Source: a virus | Direction: 5' to 3' (one strand) | IMG/VR virus record: IMGVR_UViG_3300044951_001144 | Location: 1-32,489 of that record | DNA: 32,489 bases | Shown here: positions 1 through 6,414 of the stretch, piece after piece | Layout: every line of letters begins with the position of its first letter | Numbering within the stretch: position 1 is the first letter of the stretch | Notes under the pieces: generated by a model | What the model saw: only the letters and a program-made list of their open reading frames with translations | Databases searched by the model: none | What the model was told of the DNA's origin: nothing | Program-made: the position numbers and the translations under genes

Positions 1-159
1 CGGATGGAACAAAAACAGGATTTAAGCGTACAATTGAACACTGGAAGAAAAACAGCTCAATCATGTTATCTGCTCGTTACCCTATGTCATCCCCTACGCT
101 TTGGATTCATCGAGCGGTTGCATGGACTAAACTACGTTTGGCCATGCGAGCGATTGCAG
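1..159 (+). repeat. Imperfect terminal direct repeat, left copy
   Basis: Bases 1-159 align without gaps to 32331-32489. I count 31 mismatches (about 80 percent identity), most at third codon positions, and the last 19 bases (141-159) are identical. The repeat lies inside a coding frame and its length is a multiple of three. It may be one locus sampled from two strains at the ends of a circular assembly, or a true duplication. Confidence 0.85.
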
Positions 160-227
160 GTAAGGACGCTTTTCGGTTCTACTTAGATGCTTATAAAAAC
201 AGGATTGCTAAAGAAGCGAAGGAATGA
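3..227 (+). CDS. C-terminal part of PLA2-like phage protein (5' truncated)
   Basis: This open frame enters at base 3 and stops at TGA 225-227, giving 74 residues with no start inside the window. It is the same protein family as the gene at the right end: 53 residues align without gaps, with shared runs such as HWK.NSSIMLS, RYPMSSP and LAMRAIA. Only this copy shows the natural C-terminus, which continues GKDAFRFYLDAYKNRIAKEAKE-like, basic and helical, before the stop. The residues that suggest a phospholipase A2-like fold (YxGxG and HDxxY) lie in the right-end part. If the ends are joined after removing the overlap, the composite gene is 435 nt and encodes 144 residues. A terminator follows 40 nt later, so this is probably the last gene of the late transcript. 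Confidence 0.75.
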   Translation, partial: DGTKTGFKRTIEHWKKNSSIMLSARYPMSSPTLWIHRAVAWTKLRLAMRAIAGKDAFRFYLDAYKNRIAKEAKE

Positions 228-267
228 TAATCTAGCAACTCACACTACATAGAGCATATAGGCTCGT

Positions 268-304
268 CCCCTCTACGAATTGAACTCCCGTAGAGGGGTT
301 TTTT
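268..304 (+). terminator. Rho-independent terminator
   Basis: A perfect 10-bp stem (CCCCTCTACG at 268-277 with CGTAGAGGGG at 289-298) encloses an 11-nt loop and is followed at once by six T (299-304). It lies 40 nt after the stop at 227 and before the first early promoter. It therefore probably ends late transcription and insulates the early region. Confidence 0.9.
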
Positions 305-344
305 CATGCACGAAAGAATTATTAAAATTTATTAAAAATTATGA

Positions 345-373
345 TTGACAGTCAGACCGCACTATGTAATAAT
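345..373 (+). promoter_or_regulatory. Strong sigma70-like early promoter
   Basis: TTGACA (345-350) is a perfect -35 box, followed by a 17-nt spacer and AATAAT (368-373), which matches the -10 consensus at five of six positions. The 30 bases upstream are almost pure A/T and resemble an UP element. It lies between the terminator and the first early gene and is the best candidate for starting the early transcript. Confidence 0.75.
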
Positions 374-406
374 GGCCACATCAACAACGCAATAGGAGTT
401 CAACAG

Positions 407-562
407 ATGAATATCAATATCAAATCAATGTTAAAGGCAATCGCTGAAAACCTTAAAGACGCACAAGACGCTGTTAAGGAAAACGAGATCGAATCACTTG
501 TCGACTCGGTAAACGATTTAGTACATCATGCAATCTGTTTACAAAAAGAGTTAAACGATTAA
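407..562 (+). CDS. Small helical protein of unknown function, 51 aa
   Basis: I place the start at ATG 407 because TAGGAGTTCAA (393-403) lies just upstream. The in-frame ATG at 341 overlaps the promoter and cannot be the start of a transcript from it. The protein is acidic and almost wholly helical in appearance (IAENLKDAQDAVKENEIESL, then LVHHAICLQKELND). I do not recognise a family. As the first gene after the early promoter it could be an immediate-early host-takeover or regulatory peptide, but that rests only on position. Confidence 0.7.
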   Translation: MNINIKSMLKAIAENLKDAQDAVKENEIESLVDSVNDLVHHAICLQKELND

Positions 563-585
563 CCCATTTGGCCGAGTGGTCAATC

Positions 586-643
586 CCTCGCCAGCGTGGC
601 AGACTGTTCAATAGACATTCTCACAATTAACACGCTGGCGAGG
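586..643 (+). repeat. 13-bp perfect inverted repeat between early genes
   Basis: CCTCGCCAGCGTG (586-598) and CACGCTGGCGAGG (631-643) are exact reverse complements separated by 32 nt. No T-run follows, so it is not a standard terminator. It lies in the 112-nt gap between two small genes, about 20 nt before the next ribosome binding site. Possible roles are an mRNA processing or stability element or a protein binding site. Several other gaps in this genome carry hairpins with the same GCCAG/CTGGC core. Confidence 0.8.
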
Positions 644-674
644 TTACTTAAACGATAACAGGATAGGAGTTCAA

Positions 675-839
675 ATGACCGAATCACAAATGCTAGATTA
701 CCGATTGGCAGTTGAGGAAATGATCGGACGGATTAACGGACTCTGTGCGCTCGCATTTACGCATGAGCAACCGTTCGCAAACGATATCAAAAGCGAGATC
801 AATCGCTTTGACCAAAAGAAAAAGGAGATCACTAAATGA
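675..839 (+). CDS. Small unknown protein, 54 aa
   Basis: The reading frame starts at ATG 675 directly after TAGGAGTTCAA (664-674), the same extended ribosome site used by the first early gene, and stops at TGA 837-839. The protein (MTESQMLDYRLAVEEMIGRI..., ending DQKKKEITK) is short, with an amphipathic helical N-terminus and a lysine-rich end. No family is recognised. The stop overlaps the next start as ATGA, which implies translational coupling. Confidence 0.7.
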   Translation: MTESQMLDYRLAVEEMIGRINGLCALAFTHEQPFANDIKSEINRFDQKKKEITK

Positions 840-994
840 GCAATGAAACCGAATACCTTGACCGTATTAACCTGCGAGCGATAAAACGTGAGCAACGCCG
901 TCAACAAATGTGCGAATATCTGGTCGCAATATTCACGGTCGGTTTTGCCGTGTTGATGGTGTGGGCGATTTTTAAGACAGCGCATATTAACTAG
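836..994 (+). CDS. Small single-pass membrane protein, 52 aa
   Basis: ATG 836 overlaps the previous stop. Residues 1-27 are charged and hydrophilic (RAIKREQRRQQ), followed by a hydrophobic stretch of about 20 residues (LVAIFTVGFAVLMVWAIF) and a short tail ending KTAHIN. The positive residues before the helix suggest an N-in orientation. The function is unknown; early phage membrane peptides often act in superinfection exclusion or host modification, which is only a guess here. Confidence 0.7.
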   Translation: MSNETEYLDRINLRAIKREQRRQQMCEYLVAIFTVGFAVLMVWAIFKTAHIN

Positions 995-1013
995 GAACGA
1001 AAGGACAAATGAA

Positions 1014-1454
1014 ATGAATAACGAACAAGAAACGATAGACGGAGTAAAAGGCGAGTGGCGCACGGTTACAAAGCCGAGCGAGGTTACGGTCGGGCAGAGG
1101 GTGAGGTATGAGGATAGAGTGTTTCACTCATATTCTGGATATGGAAACATACGGCTTATCAGCAAGAAAAACAAAGATAAAACGTGTAGCACATGGGATG
1201 GCGTAAAACCTAACAGCGGAACAGACTATTTATTTTATAAAGGCCACTGGACAAACATCCAAGCCTTCTTCCCTCTGCCAGCCAAGCGCAAGGTGGCGAA
1301 GGTGAAGATATATCCATCAAGCAAGTACTTCTTTGAAACGAAGGTCGCAGGGTTGCAAGTTGTAAGCGAGTACTACTCCAAACGCTCGCACGCCATTCGA
1401 GGCGCACGGCGGTTCTGCAAAGCGATTGGTTATGAGTGCGAGATTGTGAAGTAA
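1014..1454 (+). CDS. Modular protein: shared N-terminal module plus DUF1508/YegP-like C-terminus
   Basis: The start is ATG 1014, 9 nt after AAGGA; the nearby ATG at 1010 stops at once. Residues 1-95 match the N-terminus of the protein at 11761, sharing ETIDG.KGEW.TVTK, SEVTVGQRVRYE, W..I.AFFPLPAKRKVA. After the KRKVA hinge the two proteins are unrelated. Here the tail (KIYPSSKYFFETKVAGLQ..., SEYYSKRSHAIRGARRFCKA) resembles the small beta-beta-alpha YegP/DUF1508 fold, judged by eye only. The hinge lies in a 37-bp stretch that is identical in both genes. The function of the shared module is not known to me. Confidence 0.75.
   Translation: MNNEQETIDGVKGEWRTVTKPSEVTVGQRVRYEDRVFHSYSGYGNIRLISKKNKDKTCSTWDGVKPNSGTDYLFYKGHWTNIQAFFPLPAKRKVAKVKIYPSSKYFFETKVAGLQVVSEYYSKRSHAIRGARRFCKAIGYECEIVK
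1261..1297 (+). repeat. 37-bp exact repeat at module hinge, copy 1
   Basis: Bases 1261-1297 are identical to 11978-12014. They encode AFFPLPAKRKVA at the end of the shared N-terminal module. Flanking DNA differs on the 3' side in both sequence and encoded domain. Nineteen bases spanning its end (1283-1301) recur again at 12141-12159. This looks like a homologous recombination crossover point between protein modules. Confidence 0.9.
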
Positions 1455-1498
1455 GGTAAACGGTTAAACGAACAAACAAACGATAAGGAGTTCAAATT

Positions 1499-2071
1499 AT
1501 GAGTACGATTAAAGGACAGGTTACAATGACAAGCAAACAGGCGTGGGATAAGTTGGGCAACGTGTTGGGCGATATGAAGCGCAACATTTTAGAGGCTGGC
1601 CAGTTGGTCTGCTGGTTGCTCGACAATGACACGGATGCGCGTGATAAGTTCCGTAAGTTGGGCGTTACTCCGAGCGTGTATCTGCGCTTAGAGAAGGTCG
1701 GGCGCGGTGTCTTACTTCCAGAGCTTGCAGAACATTCGATGTTTTCACGCTTACCGATTGACCAACAAAAGCAGATTGTGGCTGGAAAAGTCACGGCTGT
1801 AATTGAAAACTGCAAGGGCGACTTTGACACCGTGCAGGTGGACATCTTACAAGCTGACCCTGTAACCATGATGCGCTGTATCGCTACAGACCACATCCGC
1901 ACACCTGCCGAGCAACGGTTATACATTGAGCGCATGAGAAAGCCAACTGTTACAGCAACGGAGGCTTGCAAAATCCCGTGGCGTATTATCGGAAAGAATA
2001 TCGAGTTTATCAAGCCGTGTGTTATGACTCGGAATGATATGCTTTCGGCAATGAGGGCGATGGAGGGTTAA
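1499..2071 (+). CDS. Conserved-looking unknown phage protein, 190 aa
   Basis: TAAGGAGTTCAA (1484-1495) supports ATG 1499; a second in-frame ATG lies nine codons later. The protein is mostly helical. A central part (VTPSVYLRLEKVGRGVLLPEL) is followed by LPIDQQKQIVAGKV and DHIRTPAEQRLYIE, and a C-terminal stretch (TEACKIPWRIIGKNIEFIK) that could be a helix-turn-helix. I suspect a DNA-binding regulator or replication accessory protein but cannot name a family. It ends AMEG-stop, and the DNA at this end (ATGGAGGGTTA) is repeated at the end of the next gene. Confidence 0.75.
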   Translation: MSTIKGQVTMTSKQAWDKLGNVLGDMKRNILEAGQLVCWLLDNDTDARDKFRKLGVTPSVYLRLEKVGRGVLLPELAEHSMFSRLPIDQQKQIVAGKVTAVIENCKGDFDTVQVDILQADPVTMMRCIATDHIRTPAEQRLYIERMRKPTVTATEACKIPWRIIGKNIEFIKPCVMTRNDMLSAMRAMEG

Positions 2072-2075
2072 TATC

Positions 2076-2573
2076 ATGCCTTACAAAGACAAAGAAAAAG
2101 CAAAAGCACGAGCAAGGCAAAGACGTATTGAAAATCATGAAAAAACATTAGAGTGGTATAGAAATTACACAGCAAAAAACCGAGAGAAGGTATTGGCATG
2201 GAAAACTAAATATAGAAACGAAAACAGAGATGCTATAAATGAAAAAATGAGAATTTTTAGAAAAGAAAACCCAAAAGTTGCAAGAGAAAAAGACAGAATC
2301 AGAAGAATTGTATCAAAGGAATCAATTAGGATTGCAAATAAAAAGTACGGAGAAAAAAACAGAGATAGGTTAAGTGCTAAAGCAGTTGAATGGGCTAGGA
2401 AAAATAAAAATGCTGTAGCAGAAAGAACAAAAAAATACAAGATGCTAAATCCTGAGAAGGTATTGGCTACTTGTAAAAAAAGTGTTTCAAATAGGTATAG
2501 ATCAAAGTTTATATCTCAGTTACAGATACTTAAAAATGCGTCAAGTGTTTTAAAGCAGGGAATGGAGGGTTAG
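2076..2573 (+). CDS. Lys/Arg/Asn-rich 14-residue-repeat protein, copy 1
   Basis: The ribosome site GGAGGG lies inside the end of the previous gene. The 165-residue protein is very basic and built from about eight imperfect units of roughly 14 residues: aromatic, two residues, [KE]-N-[RP]-[ED], then a helical stretch (for example YTAKNREKVLAWKTK, YGEKNRDRLSAKAVE). Such arrays occur before HNH nuclease domains in some phage proteins, but no HNH or other catalytic motif is present. The non-repeat C-terminus (ISQLQILKNASSVLKQGMEG) is shared with the next gene. Codon use is strongly A-rich (AAA, AGA, AAT), unlike its neighbours. A nucleic-acid-binding role is plausible from charge alone. Confidence 0.75.
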   Translation: MPYKDKEKAKARARQRRIENHEKTLEWYRNYTAKNREKVLAWKTKYRNENRDAINEKMRIFRKENPKVAREKDRIRRIVSKESIRIANKKYGEKNRDRLSAKAVEWARKNKNAVAERTKKYKMLNPEKVLATCKKSVSNRYRSKFISQLQILKNASSVLKQGMEG

Positions 2574-2576
2574 GAT

Positions 2577-3068
2577 ATGCCAAGAGACAAAGACAAATAC
2601 GAAGCATGGAAAAAAAACTATTACAAAAATAATAGAGAAAAGCTTCTTGCTAAAAGCAAAAAGTGGAGAGAGGAGAATTCAGAATATAATAGAAAAAGAG
2701 TCAAGCAATGGCAAGACACACACAAAGATGCTGTAGCTGGTTATGTGAAAAAGCAATATCTTAAAAATAAAGATAAGGCTCTCGCTTATCAGAAAATGTA
2801 TAGAGAAAAAAACAAAGAAGAACTAATAGAAAAACGCAAATACTATTATCTAAAAAACAAAAGTGCAATACTGGAAAAAAACAAAAAATATAACTCTTTA
2901 AGAAGGGATTCGCAAAAAATATACATGAAGGATTGGTATCAAAAAAACAAAGAATATATGGACGCAAATGATAGACGAAGAAAGAGATCATATTCATTGG
3001 TGGCTTTTCAAACCCAGTTACAAGCACTCACAAACGCATCGGAACAGTTGAAGAAAGGAACAGTATGA
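2577..3068 (+). CDS. Lys/Arg/Asn-rich 14-residue-repeat protein, copy 2
   Basis: This is a tandem paralogue of the preceding gene, 163 residues, with the same MP.DK.K opening, the same unit (YYKNNREKLLAKSKK, YREKNKEELIEKRK, YYLKNKSAILEKNKK) and the same C-terminal signature (FQTQLQALTNASEQLKKG). The junctions before each copy read ATGGAGGGTTA followed by a start codon within a few bases, so the pair probably arose by duplication with that end as boundary. The repeats have diverged much more than the tail. No catalytic motif is visible. Its stop overlaps the next start (ATGA at 3065). Confidence 0.75.
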   Translation: MPRDKDKYEAWKKNYYKNNREKLLAKSKKWREENSEYNRKRVKQWQDTHKDAVAGYVKKQYLKNKDKALAYQKMYREKNKEELIEKRKYYYLKNKSAILEKNKKYNSLRRDSQKIYMKDWYQKNKEYMDANDRRRKRSYSLVAFQTQLQALTNASEQLKKGTV

Positions 3069-3256
3069 GCAACACAATCAGAAAGAAGATCAAACCGAAT
3101 CACAAGGCGCGAGTGTCCCTCGAAATGCCGAAAAACGAATTTGACGACTTAAACGAAATGACAGACCGCCACTATTTCGGCAATATGTCGTTAGCGGTCA
3201 GAGAGTCGGTCAAGTATGCGAATGTTCACAAGTTCAATAAGAAAGGAAATGAGTAG
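3065..3256 (+). CDS. Ribbon-helix-helix-like DNA-binding protein, 63 aa
   Basis: After a basic N-terminal arm (IRKKIKPNHK) comes a short strand (ARVSLEMP), a helix (NEFDDLNEMTDRHY), a turn (FGNMS) and a second helix (LAVRESVKYANVHKF). This order and length match Arc/CopG-type ribbon-helix-helix repressors, which bind operators as dimers. It is coupled to the preceding repeat-protein gene by an ATGA overlap. It is the clearest candidate transcription regulator in the window. Target sites could be the palindromes near 7650-7681 or 13502-13523, which is inference. Confidence 0.6.
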   Translation: MSNTIRKKIKPNHKARVSLEMPKNEFDDLNEMTDRHYFGNMSLAVRESVKYANVHKFNKKGNE

Positions 3257-3257
3257 T

Positions 3258-3440
3258 ATGGGAATCGGAACAGAGAAAATTTGGATTACCTTTTGGTCAA
3301 TGATAGGAGCGGTCATCTGCTCCATTATCATTTCGATAACTGTTTATCACGTTGTCGTTACAAAGGACGCTTTCAAAAACGGATATGAGGAAGCGCAAAA
3401 ATTCGGCACTTGTGGCACATACTGGAAGGCGGTGAAATAA
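3258..3440 (+). CDS. Small single-pass membrane protein, 60 aa
   Basis: ATG 3258 is preferred because GAAAGG (3241-3246) sits 11 nt upstream; in-frame ATG 3249 is too close to it. Residues 6-31 form one hydrophobic segment (WITFWSMIGAVICSIIISIT, VYHVVV), followed by a soluble tail with two cysteines (GTCGTYWKAVK). The function is unknown. Its stop TAA shares one base with the next start, so it is coupled to the exonuclease gene. Confidence 0.65.
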   Translation: MGIGTEKIWITFWSMIGAVICSIIISITVYHVVVTKDAFKNGYEEAQKFGTCGTYWKAVK

Positions 3441-4261
3441 TGCATGGTTTAATCTATGACCTACCATTCACTCAATACGCCTCGCTACACGGTCTAAGCG
3501 CGTCCGCTATTAAGGCAGGGCGTTTGTCCATGAAGCATATGAGGCAAGCGATTGTAGGCCATTCCGAGCCGTCTAGCGCGATGGCAAAGGGGACGCTGAT
3601 ACATTCAATGCTTCTCGATTCGATGTTTTGGAGTAATGCCGTAATTACTGATGAAGACAGGAGAACAGGAAAATTCAAAGAGATAAAAGCAAAATACAAC
3701 GGACGGCCAATCCTTAAAACGGAGGAAGCCGACAGTCTAAAGGAAATTAAAACCTCTGTAATGGCAAACAAAGACGCTGTAGACCTGCTGGCACGTTGCA
3801 AGTATGAAGTGACGGCAACCTGGGAGCGTGGTGGATTGGGCTTGTGTAAGGCTCGTTTTGACGCAATTGCCGATGATGGCAGTTACTTTATTGACCTTAA
3901 GACATGCTCGGACATTTCCCCGCGCTCGGTCGGTAGTCAATTCGTCAATATGGGCTATGACATTCAATACGGTTGGTATCAATTCGGTGCGGAGGTCATT
4001 AACGGCAAACGTCCTAAGGTCTATCAGATCAACATCGAAACGTCCGCACCCTTTGACGTAACCGTGGATGACGTTTATAATGAGGCGTGTGCGGAGGGCT
4101 TGCGTAAGGCAATCGAGATCGCAACACGGTATAGGGAGTGCGAAGAGACAGGCGTATTCACAGGCGTTCGTGATTATATCGCAAGGCAGACGCTCCCAGA
4201 GTGGTACAAAGAGACTCTGGATATGACAGGCGATATACCATTCGGAAGTTTTGAGGATTAA
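3440..4261 (+). CDS. RecE/exonuclease VIII-like PD-(D/E)XK nuclease
   Basis: This 273-residue protein resembles the nuclease domain of RecE, a 5'-3' double-strand exonuclease that makes 3' single-stranded tails for annealing. Visible motifs are the GTLIHSMLLD helix (H55), KARFDAI (D141), IDLKTC (D152, K154, the (D/E)XK signature) and a Q-containing helix YDIQYGWYQ (Q176), in the family order. The start is ATG 3440, coupled to the previous stop; a TTG at 3410 has no better support. The genes that follow (unknown, unknown, SSB-like, RuvC-like) make this the head of a recombination cassette. A RecT-type partner is not recognisable. Confidence 0.85.
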   Translation: MHGLIYDLPFTQYASLHGLSASAIKAGRLSMKHMRQAIVGHSEPSSAMAKGTLIHSMLLDSMFWSNAVITDEDRRTGKFKEIKAKYNGRPILKTEEADSLKEIKTSVMANKDAVDLLARCKYEVTATWERGGLGLCKARFDAIADDGSYFIDLKTCSDISPRSVGSQFVNMGYDIQYGWYQFGAEVINGKRPKVYQINIETSAPFDVTVDDVYNEACAEGLRKAIEIATRYRECEETGVFTGVRDYIARQTLPEWYKETLDMTGDIPFGSFED

Positions 4262-4281
4262 CAAACAAACAAGGAGATAGT

Positions 4282-4707
4282 ATGAGCGAAGAAACAACAT
4301 CACAACCGACAGAGCCACTGGCAACACGGCCAACAGCTCCGCAGATTATCAACTGGTCAAACCTCAGATGCTTATATGCTGAGGATATTAAGGACGTAAA
4401 GATGCGCTTCAAGATTGCAGGAATTAGGGACACACCTAAAGGCGCACGGTTATTCTGTCAATCGGGCGAAACAGAGGCGTTCGATGTTGCGTTTGATCGA
4501 AAAGACAAACAAGGGAAAACGCTGTATATCCAACTGCCGAAAACAAATGCGTTCGGCAAACGTGCTGGCATCCTGCGCCAATACGTTATGGTGTGCGGAA
4601 ATGAACCGAGCGCAGAACATATCGGCAAAGAGGTGGTGCTGTATACCAAAGAGTCGGCTAAGTCGGTCACAGGTAAGGCAATCCGAATTGCGGACGTGAA
4701 TGAGTAA
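4282..4707 (+). CDS. Unknown protein between exonuclease and SSB; possible recombination partner
   Basis: ATG 4282 follows AAGGAG. The 141-residue protein has a disordered Thr/Pro-rich first 22 residues, then an apparently beta-rich domain (MRFKIAGIRDTPKGARLF, VAFDRKDKQGKTLYIQLPK, KEVVLYTKESAKSVTGKAIR). It has no similarity that I can recognise to RecT, Red-beta, Erf, Sak or Rad52. The gene order exonuclease, this protein, SSB suggests it handles single-stranded DNA or partners the nuclease. The closing half (GKEVVLY..., TGKAIRIADV) could be an OB-like fold. That is inference from layout and strand pattern. Confidence 0.7.
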   Translation: MSEETTSQPTEPLATRPTAPQIINWSNLRCLYAEDIKDVKMRFKIAGIRDTPKGARLFCQSGETEAFDVAFDRKDKQGKTLYIQLPKTNAFGKRAGILRQYVMVCGNEPSAEHIGKEVVLYTKESAKSVTGKAIRIADVNE

Positions 4708-4725
4708 GAATGAAAGGAAAAGAAA

Positions 4726-5097
4726 ATGACAAAGCAAACAAGAGACTATTTAGACTTTATTAGGGATATTGCTCAAAATGAAACACACGATGAGGCAGGT
4801 GTAAATCCATCTGGACATTCGGAAAAAAACCTTGACTCAATAATTACAACAGCTCGAATTATCGTGAATCGTATCTACGCAGAAGAACCAGAAACCGTCT
4901 GCGCTCAATTGCGTCAAGTCGGTGATGTGGCAATCAGTCAAATCGGTCTCACAAAGCGCGAATGGTTCGCTGGTATGGCGTTGCAAGGCTTGCTTTCAAA
5001 CCATACGCCAGACTCACAAAACGACAAAGAGTATTTTGCAAGAGAGTCGTTTTTAATCGCAGACGCAATGATTAAAGCAGGAAAGGAAACTGAATAA
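4726..5097 (+). CDS. Conserved-type hypothetical phage protein, 123 aa
   Basis: The C-terminal half has the pattern LTKREWFAGMALQGLLS ... ESFLIADAMIKAG, which I know from many small phage and prophage proteins of unknown function encoded near recombination and replication genes. The N-terminal half (DFIRDIAQNETHDEAG...) is not recognised. It starts at ATG 4726 after GAAAGGAAAAG and ends directly against the SSB-like gene (TAA then ATG). Confidence 0.7.
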   Translation: MTKQTRDYLDFIRDIAQNETHDEAGVNPSGHSEKNLDSIITTARIIVNRIYAEEPETVCAQLRQVGDVAISQIGLTKREWFAGMALQGLLSNHTPDSQNDKEYFARESFLIADAMIKAGKETE

Positions 5098-5463
5098 ATG
5101 AAGCAACCGAAAACAAGTGAGATCGTGGGCGAGGTGGCCAACATTCAAAAGAAGGAAGGGAAGAAAAACCCTTTTTACGTGGTTGACATTCTGGCATCAA
5201 TTGACGGCTACGATGGAAAGGCCGATGAAGTGGTCTACCAGATTACCGCGTTCGGCAAAATGTCCGATAAGGTGCAGGCATTGGCGGTCGGTGATTATGT
5301 CACCGTAGTGGCTTATGTCGGGTCGCGTGAATGGCAGGGAAAGTGGTATCCATCATTGACGCTCGCAAGCATCGACGTACATACAAACGTCGCGCCAGTT
5401 GAAGCGACAGGCGTACAAGTAACCGAACAAGCGGATGGTCAAGACACAAGTCTGCCATTTTAG
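5098..5463 (+). CDS. ssb: Single-stranded DNA-binding protein-like, 121 aa
   Basis: An OB-fold pattern is visible: EIVGEVANIQKKEGKKNPFY, VVYQITAFGKMSDKVQAL, GDYVTVVAYVGSREWQGKWY, then LTLASIDVH. A flexible tail ends DGQDTSLPF. That terminus resembles the acidic DDDIPF-type tip with which bacterial SSBs recruit partner proteins. The length (121 residues) is shorter than E. coli SSB (178) but usual for phage versions. It follows the exonuclease cassette, so it probably coats single-stranded DNA during recombination-dependent replication. A DUF3127-type OB protein is the close alternative. Confidence 0.75.
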   Translation: MKQPKTSEIVGEVANIQKKEGKKNPFYVVDILASIDGYDGKADEVVYQITAFGKMSDKVQALAVGDYVTVVAYVGSREWQGKWYPSLTLASIDVHTNVAPVEATGVQVTEQADGQDTSLPF

Positions 5464-5480
5464 CAACCAATCAATTGTTT

Positions 5481-5503
5481 GTCCGTTCAATTAAAAAACG
5501 GAC
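5481..5503 (+). repeat. 7-bp hairpin after ssb
   Basis: GTCCGTT (5481-5487) and AACGGAC (5497-5503) pair around a 9-nt A-rich loop. No T-run follows, so termination is doubtful. It lies in the 50-nt gap after the SSB-like gene and may stabilise the upstream mRNA end. Confidence 0.55.
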
Positions 5504-5513
5504 GCATTAACTT

Positions 5514-5678
5514 ATGAACGACTTTAAAAACAAACTACGCGCCATTATCGCAACCGCTGGATGTAACCACTGCTCAGCCTTTCAAACGTGCAAAGGGACA
5601 AAACGATGTGGAGCGTTCGTACCGAGCGCGGAACTGTATGAGACGGTCAAACGGATGGCAGAGAAGGAGGGAAAATGA
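5514..5678 (+). CDS. Small four-cysteine (zinc-binding) protein, 54 aa
   Basis: The frame runs from ATG 5514 to TGA 5676-5678 and overlaps the next start (ATGA). The middle holds CNHC, then QTCKGTKRC, giving four closely spaced cysteines that could bind one zinc. The tail is helical and charged (ELYETVKRMAEKEGK). No clear Shine-Dalgarno site is seen, which lowers certainty. The function is unknown. Confidence 0.55.
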   Translation: MNDFKNKLRAIIATAGCNHCSAFQTCKGTKRCGAFVPSAELYETVKRMAEKEGK

Positions 5679-5896
5679 AGGCATTTACGACTGTTAAAAC
5701 AACTCAAGGCGGTTTTTATGTTGGCTCACCGTTTGAATGTGAAAGCATTATTAACCATACAACCAACATGTTTGAAAAACTGGCAAAACATCAAGACATA
5801 AGACAAGCTGTTTACGCAATAATTCTACACGATGGAAGTGGAGCAATATTTCCAGCCGTAAACATTGAGTGCTTAATAACACAGGAGGCTAAATGA
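5675..5896 (+). CDS. Small unknown protein, 73 aa
   Basis: The ribosome site GAAGGAGGG lies in the end of the previous gene, 4-5 nt before ATG 5675. The protein looks like a mixed alpha/beta fold (KTTQGGFYVGSPFE, EKLAKHQDIRQAVYAIILHD). No family is recognised. The stop overlaps the RuvC-like start by ATGA spacing. Confidence 0.65.
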   Translation: MKAFTTVKTTQGGFYVGSPFECESIINHTTNMFEKLAKHQDIRQAVYAIILHDGSGAIFPAVNIECLITQEAK

Positions 5897-6414
5897 ACTG
5901 GCTATCAATTGACCCATCGAACCGCACAGGGCTTGCGTACTGGAAAGACGGAAAGCTAGTCGCAACGGCAACCGCTAGAGCTATGGGTAGCAAAGGCAAG
6001 TGGCTTGTCGAATGCGGTGACGGTTTTAGGCGTGTCTTCGATTGCAAATGGGAGTTATTTTTGCGAGCGTTTGAAGATCAAGAGGCGTTTGTAATCGAGG
6101 AAGGTTTTGGACAATTCGCCACGGCCGTAAAAAGTCAATCTGGTTATCGTGAATACTTCCATTCAATTATCGACTATCTGGCATTCACAGGACACAAGAA
6201 AGCATGGCACGTTGTCAACGTCATGGAATGGCGCAGGGCAATCAAGGAAGAGTTCAAACTGTCATGGCCAGCTACAACCGAGCGCAAGAAGGCGTTATCT
6301 GTTGCGACAGTTCAAAAGGCGTATGGCATCACGGTATCAGATGACGAGTCGGACGCTGTGCTGTTAGGCCGTGCGTCAATGCGGTTGGGGATTATTAATA
6401 CGGAGGGTAAGTAA
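5893..6414 (+). CDS. RuvC-like Holliday junction resolvase
   Basis: The 173-residue protein has the RNase H-fold order of RuvC: LSIDPSNRTGLAYW (D7, the first strand), VIEEGFGQ (E69/E70), and the C-terminal ITVSDDESDAVLLGRA (D150/D151/D154). RuvC-family enzymes cut four-way junctions with two magnesium ions. Length equals that of bacterial RuvC (about 173). Gene order with the exonuclease and SSB supports a role in resolving replication and recombination intermediates before packaging. GGAGG precedes ATG 5893. Confidence 0.8.
   Translation: MNWLSIDPSNRTGLAYWKDGKLVATATARAMGSKGKWLVECGDGFRRVFDCKWELFLRAFEDQEAFVIEEGFGQFATAVKSQSGYREYFHSIIDYLAFTGHKKAWHVVNVMEWRRAIKEEFKLSWPATTERKKALSVATVQKAYGITVSDDESDAVLLGRASMRLGIINTEGK

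Noticed and set aside
4-186. 60-codon frame starting at ATG 4
   Set aside because: It is out of frame with the homologous gene at both window ends; the frame from base 3 carries the conserved protein.
341-406. N-terminal extension of the first early protein from ATG 341
   Set aside because: It overlaps the -35 and -10 boxes and lacks a ribosome site, while ATG 407 has a strong one.
568-584. tRNA-like start TTGGCCGAGTGGTCAAT
   Set aside because: It resembles the D-arm of class II tRNAs, but no acceptor stem, anticodon arm or T-arm can be completed around it.
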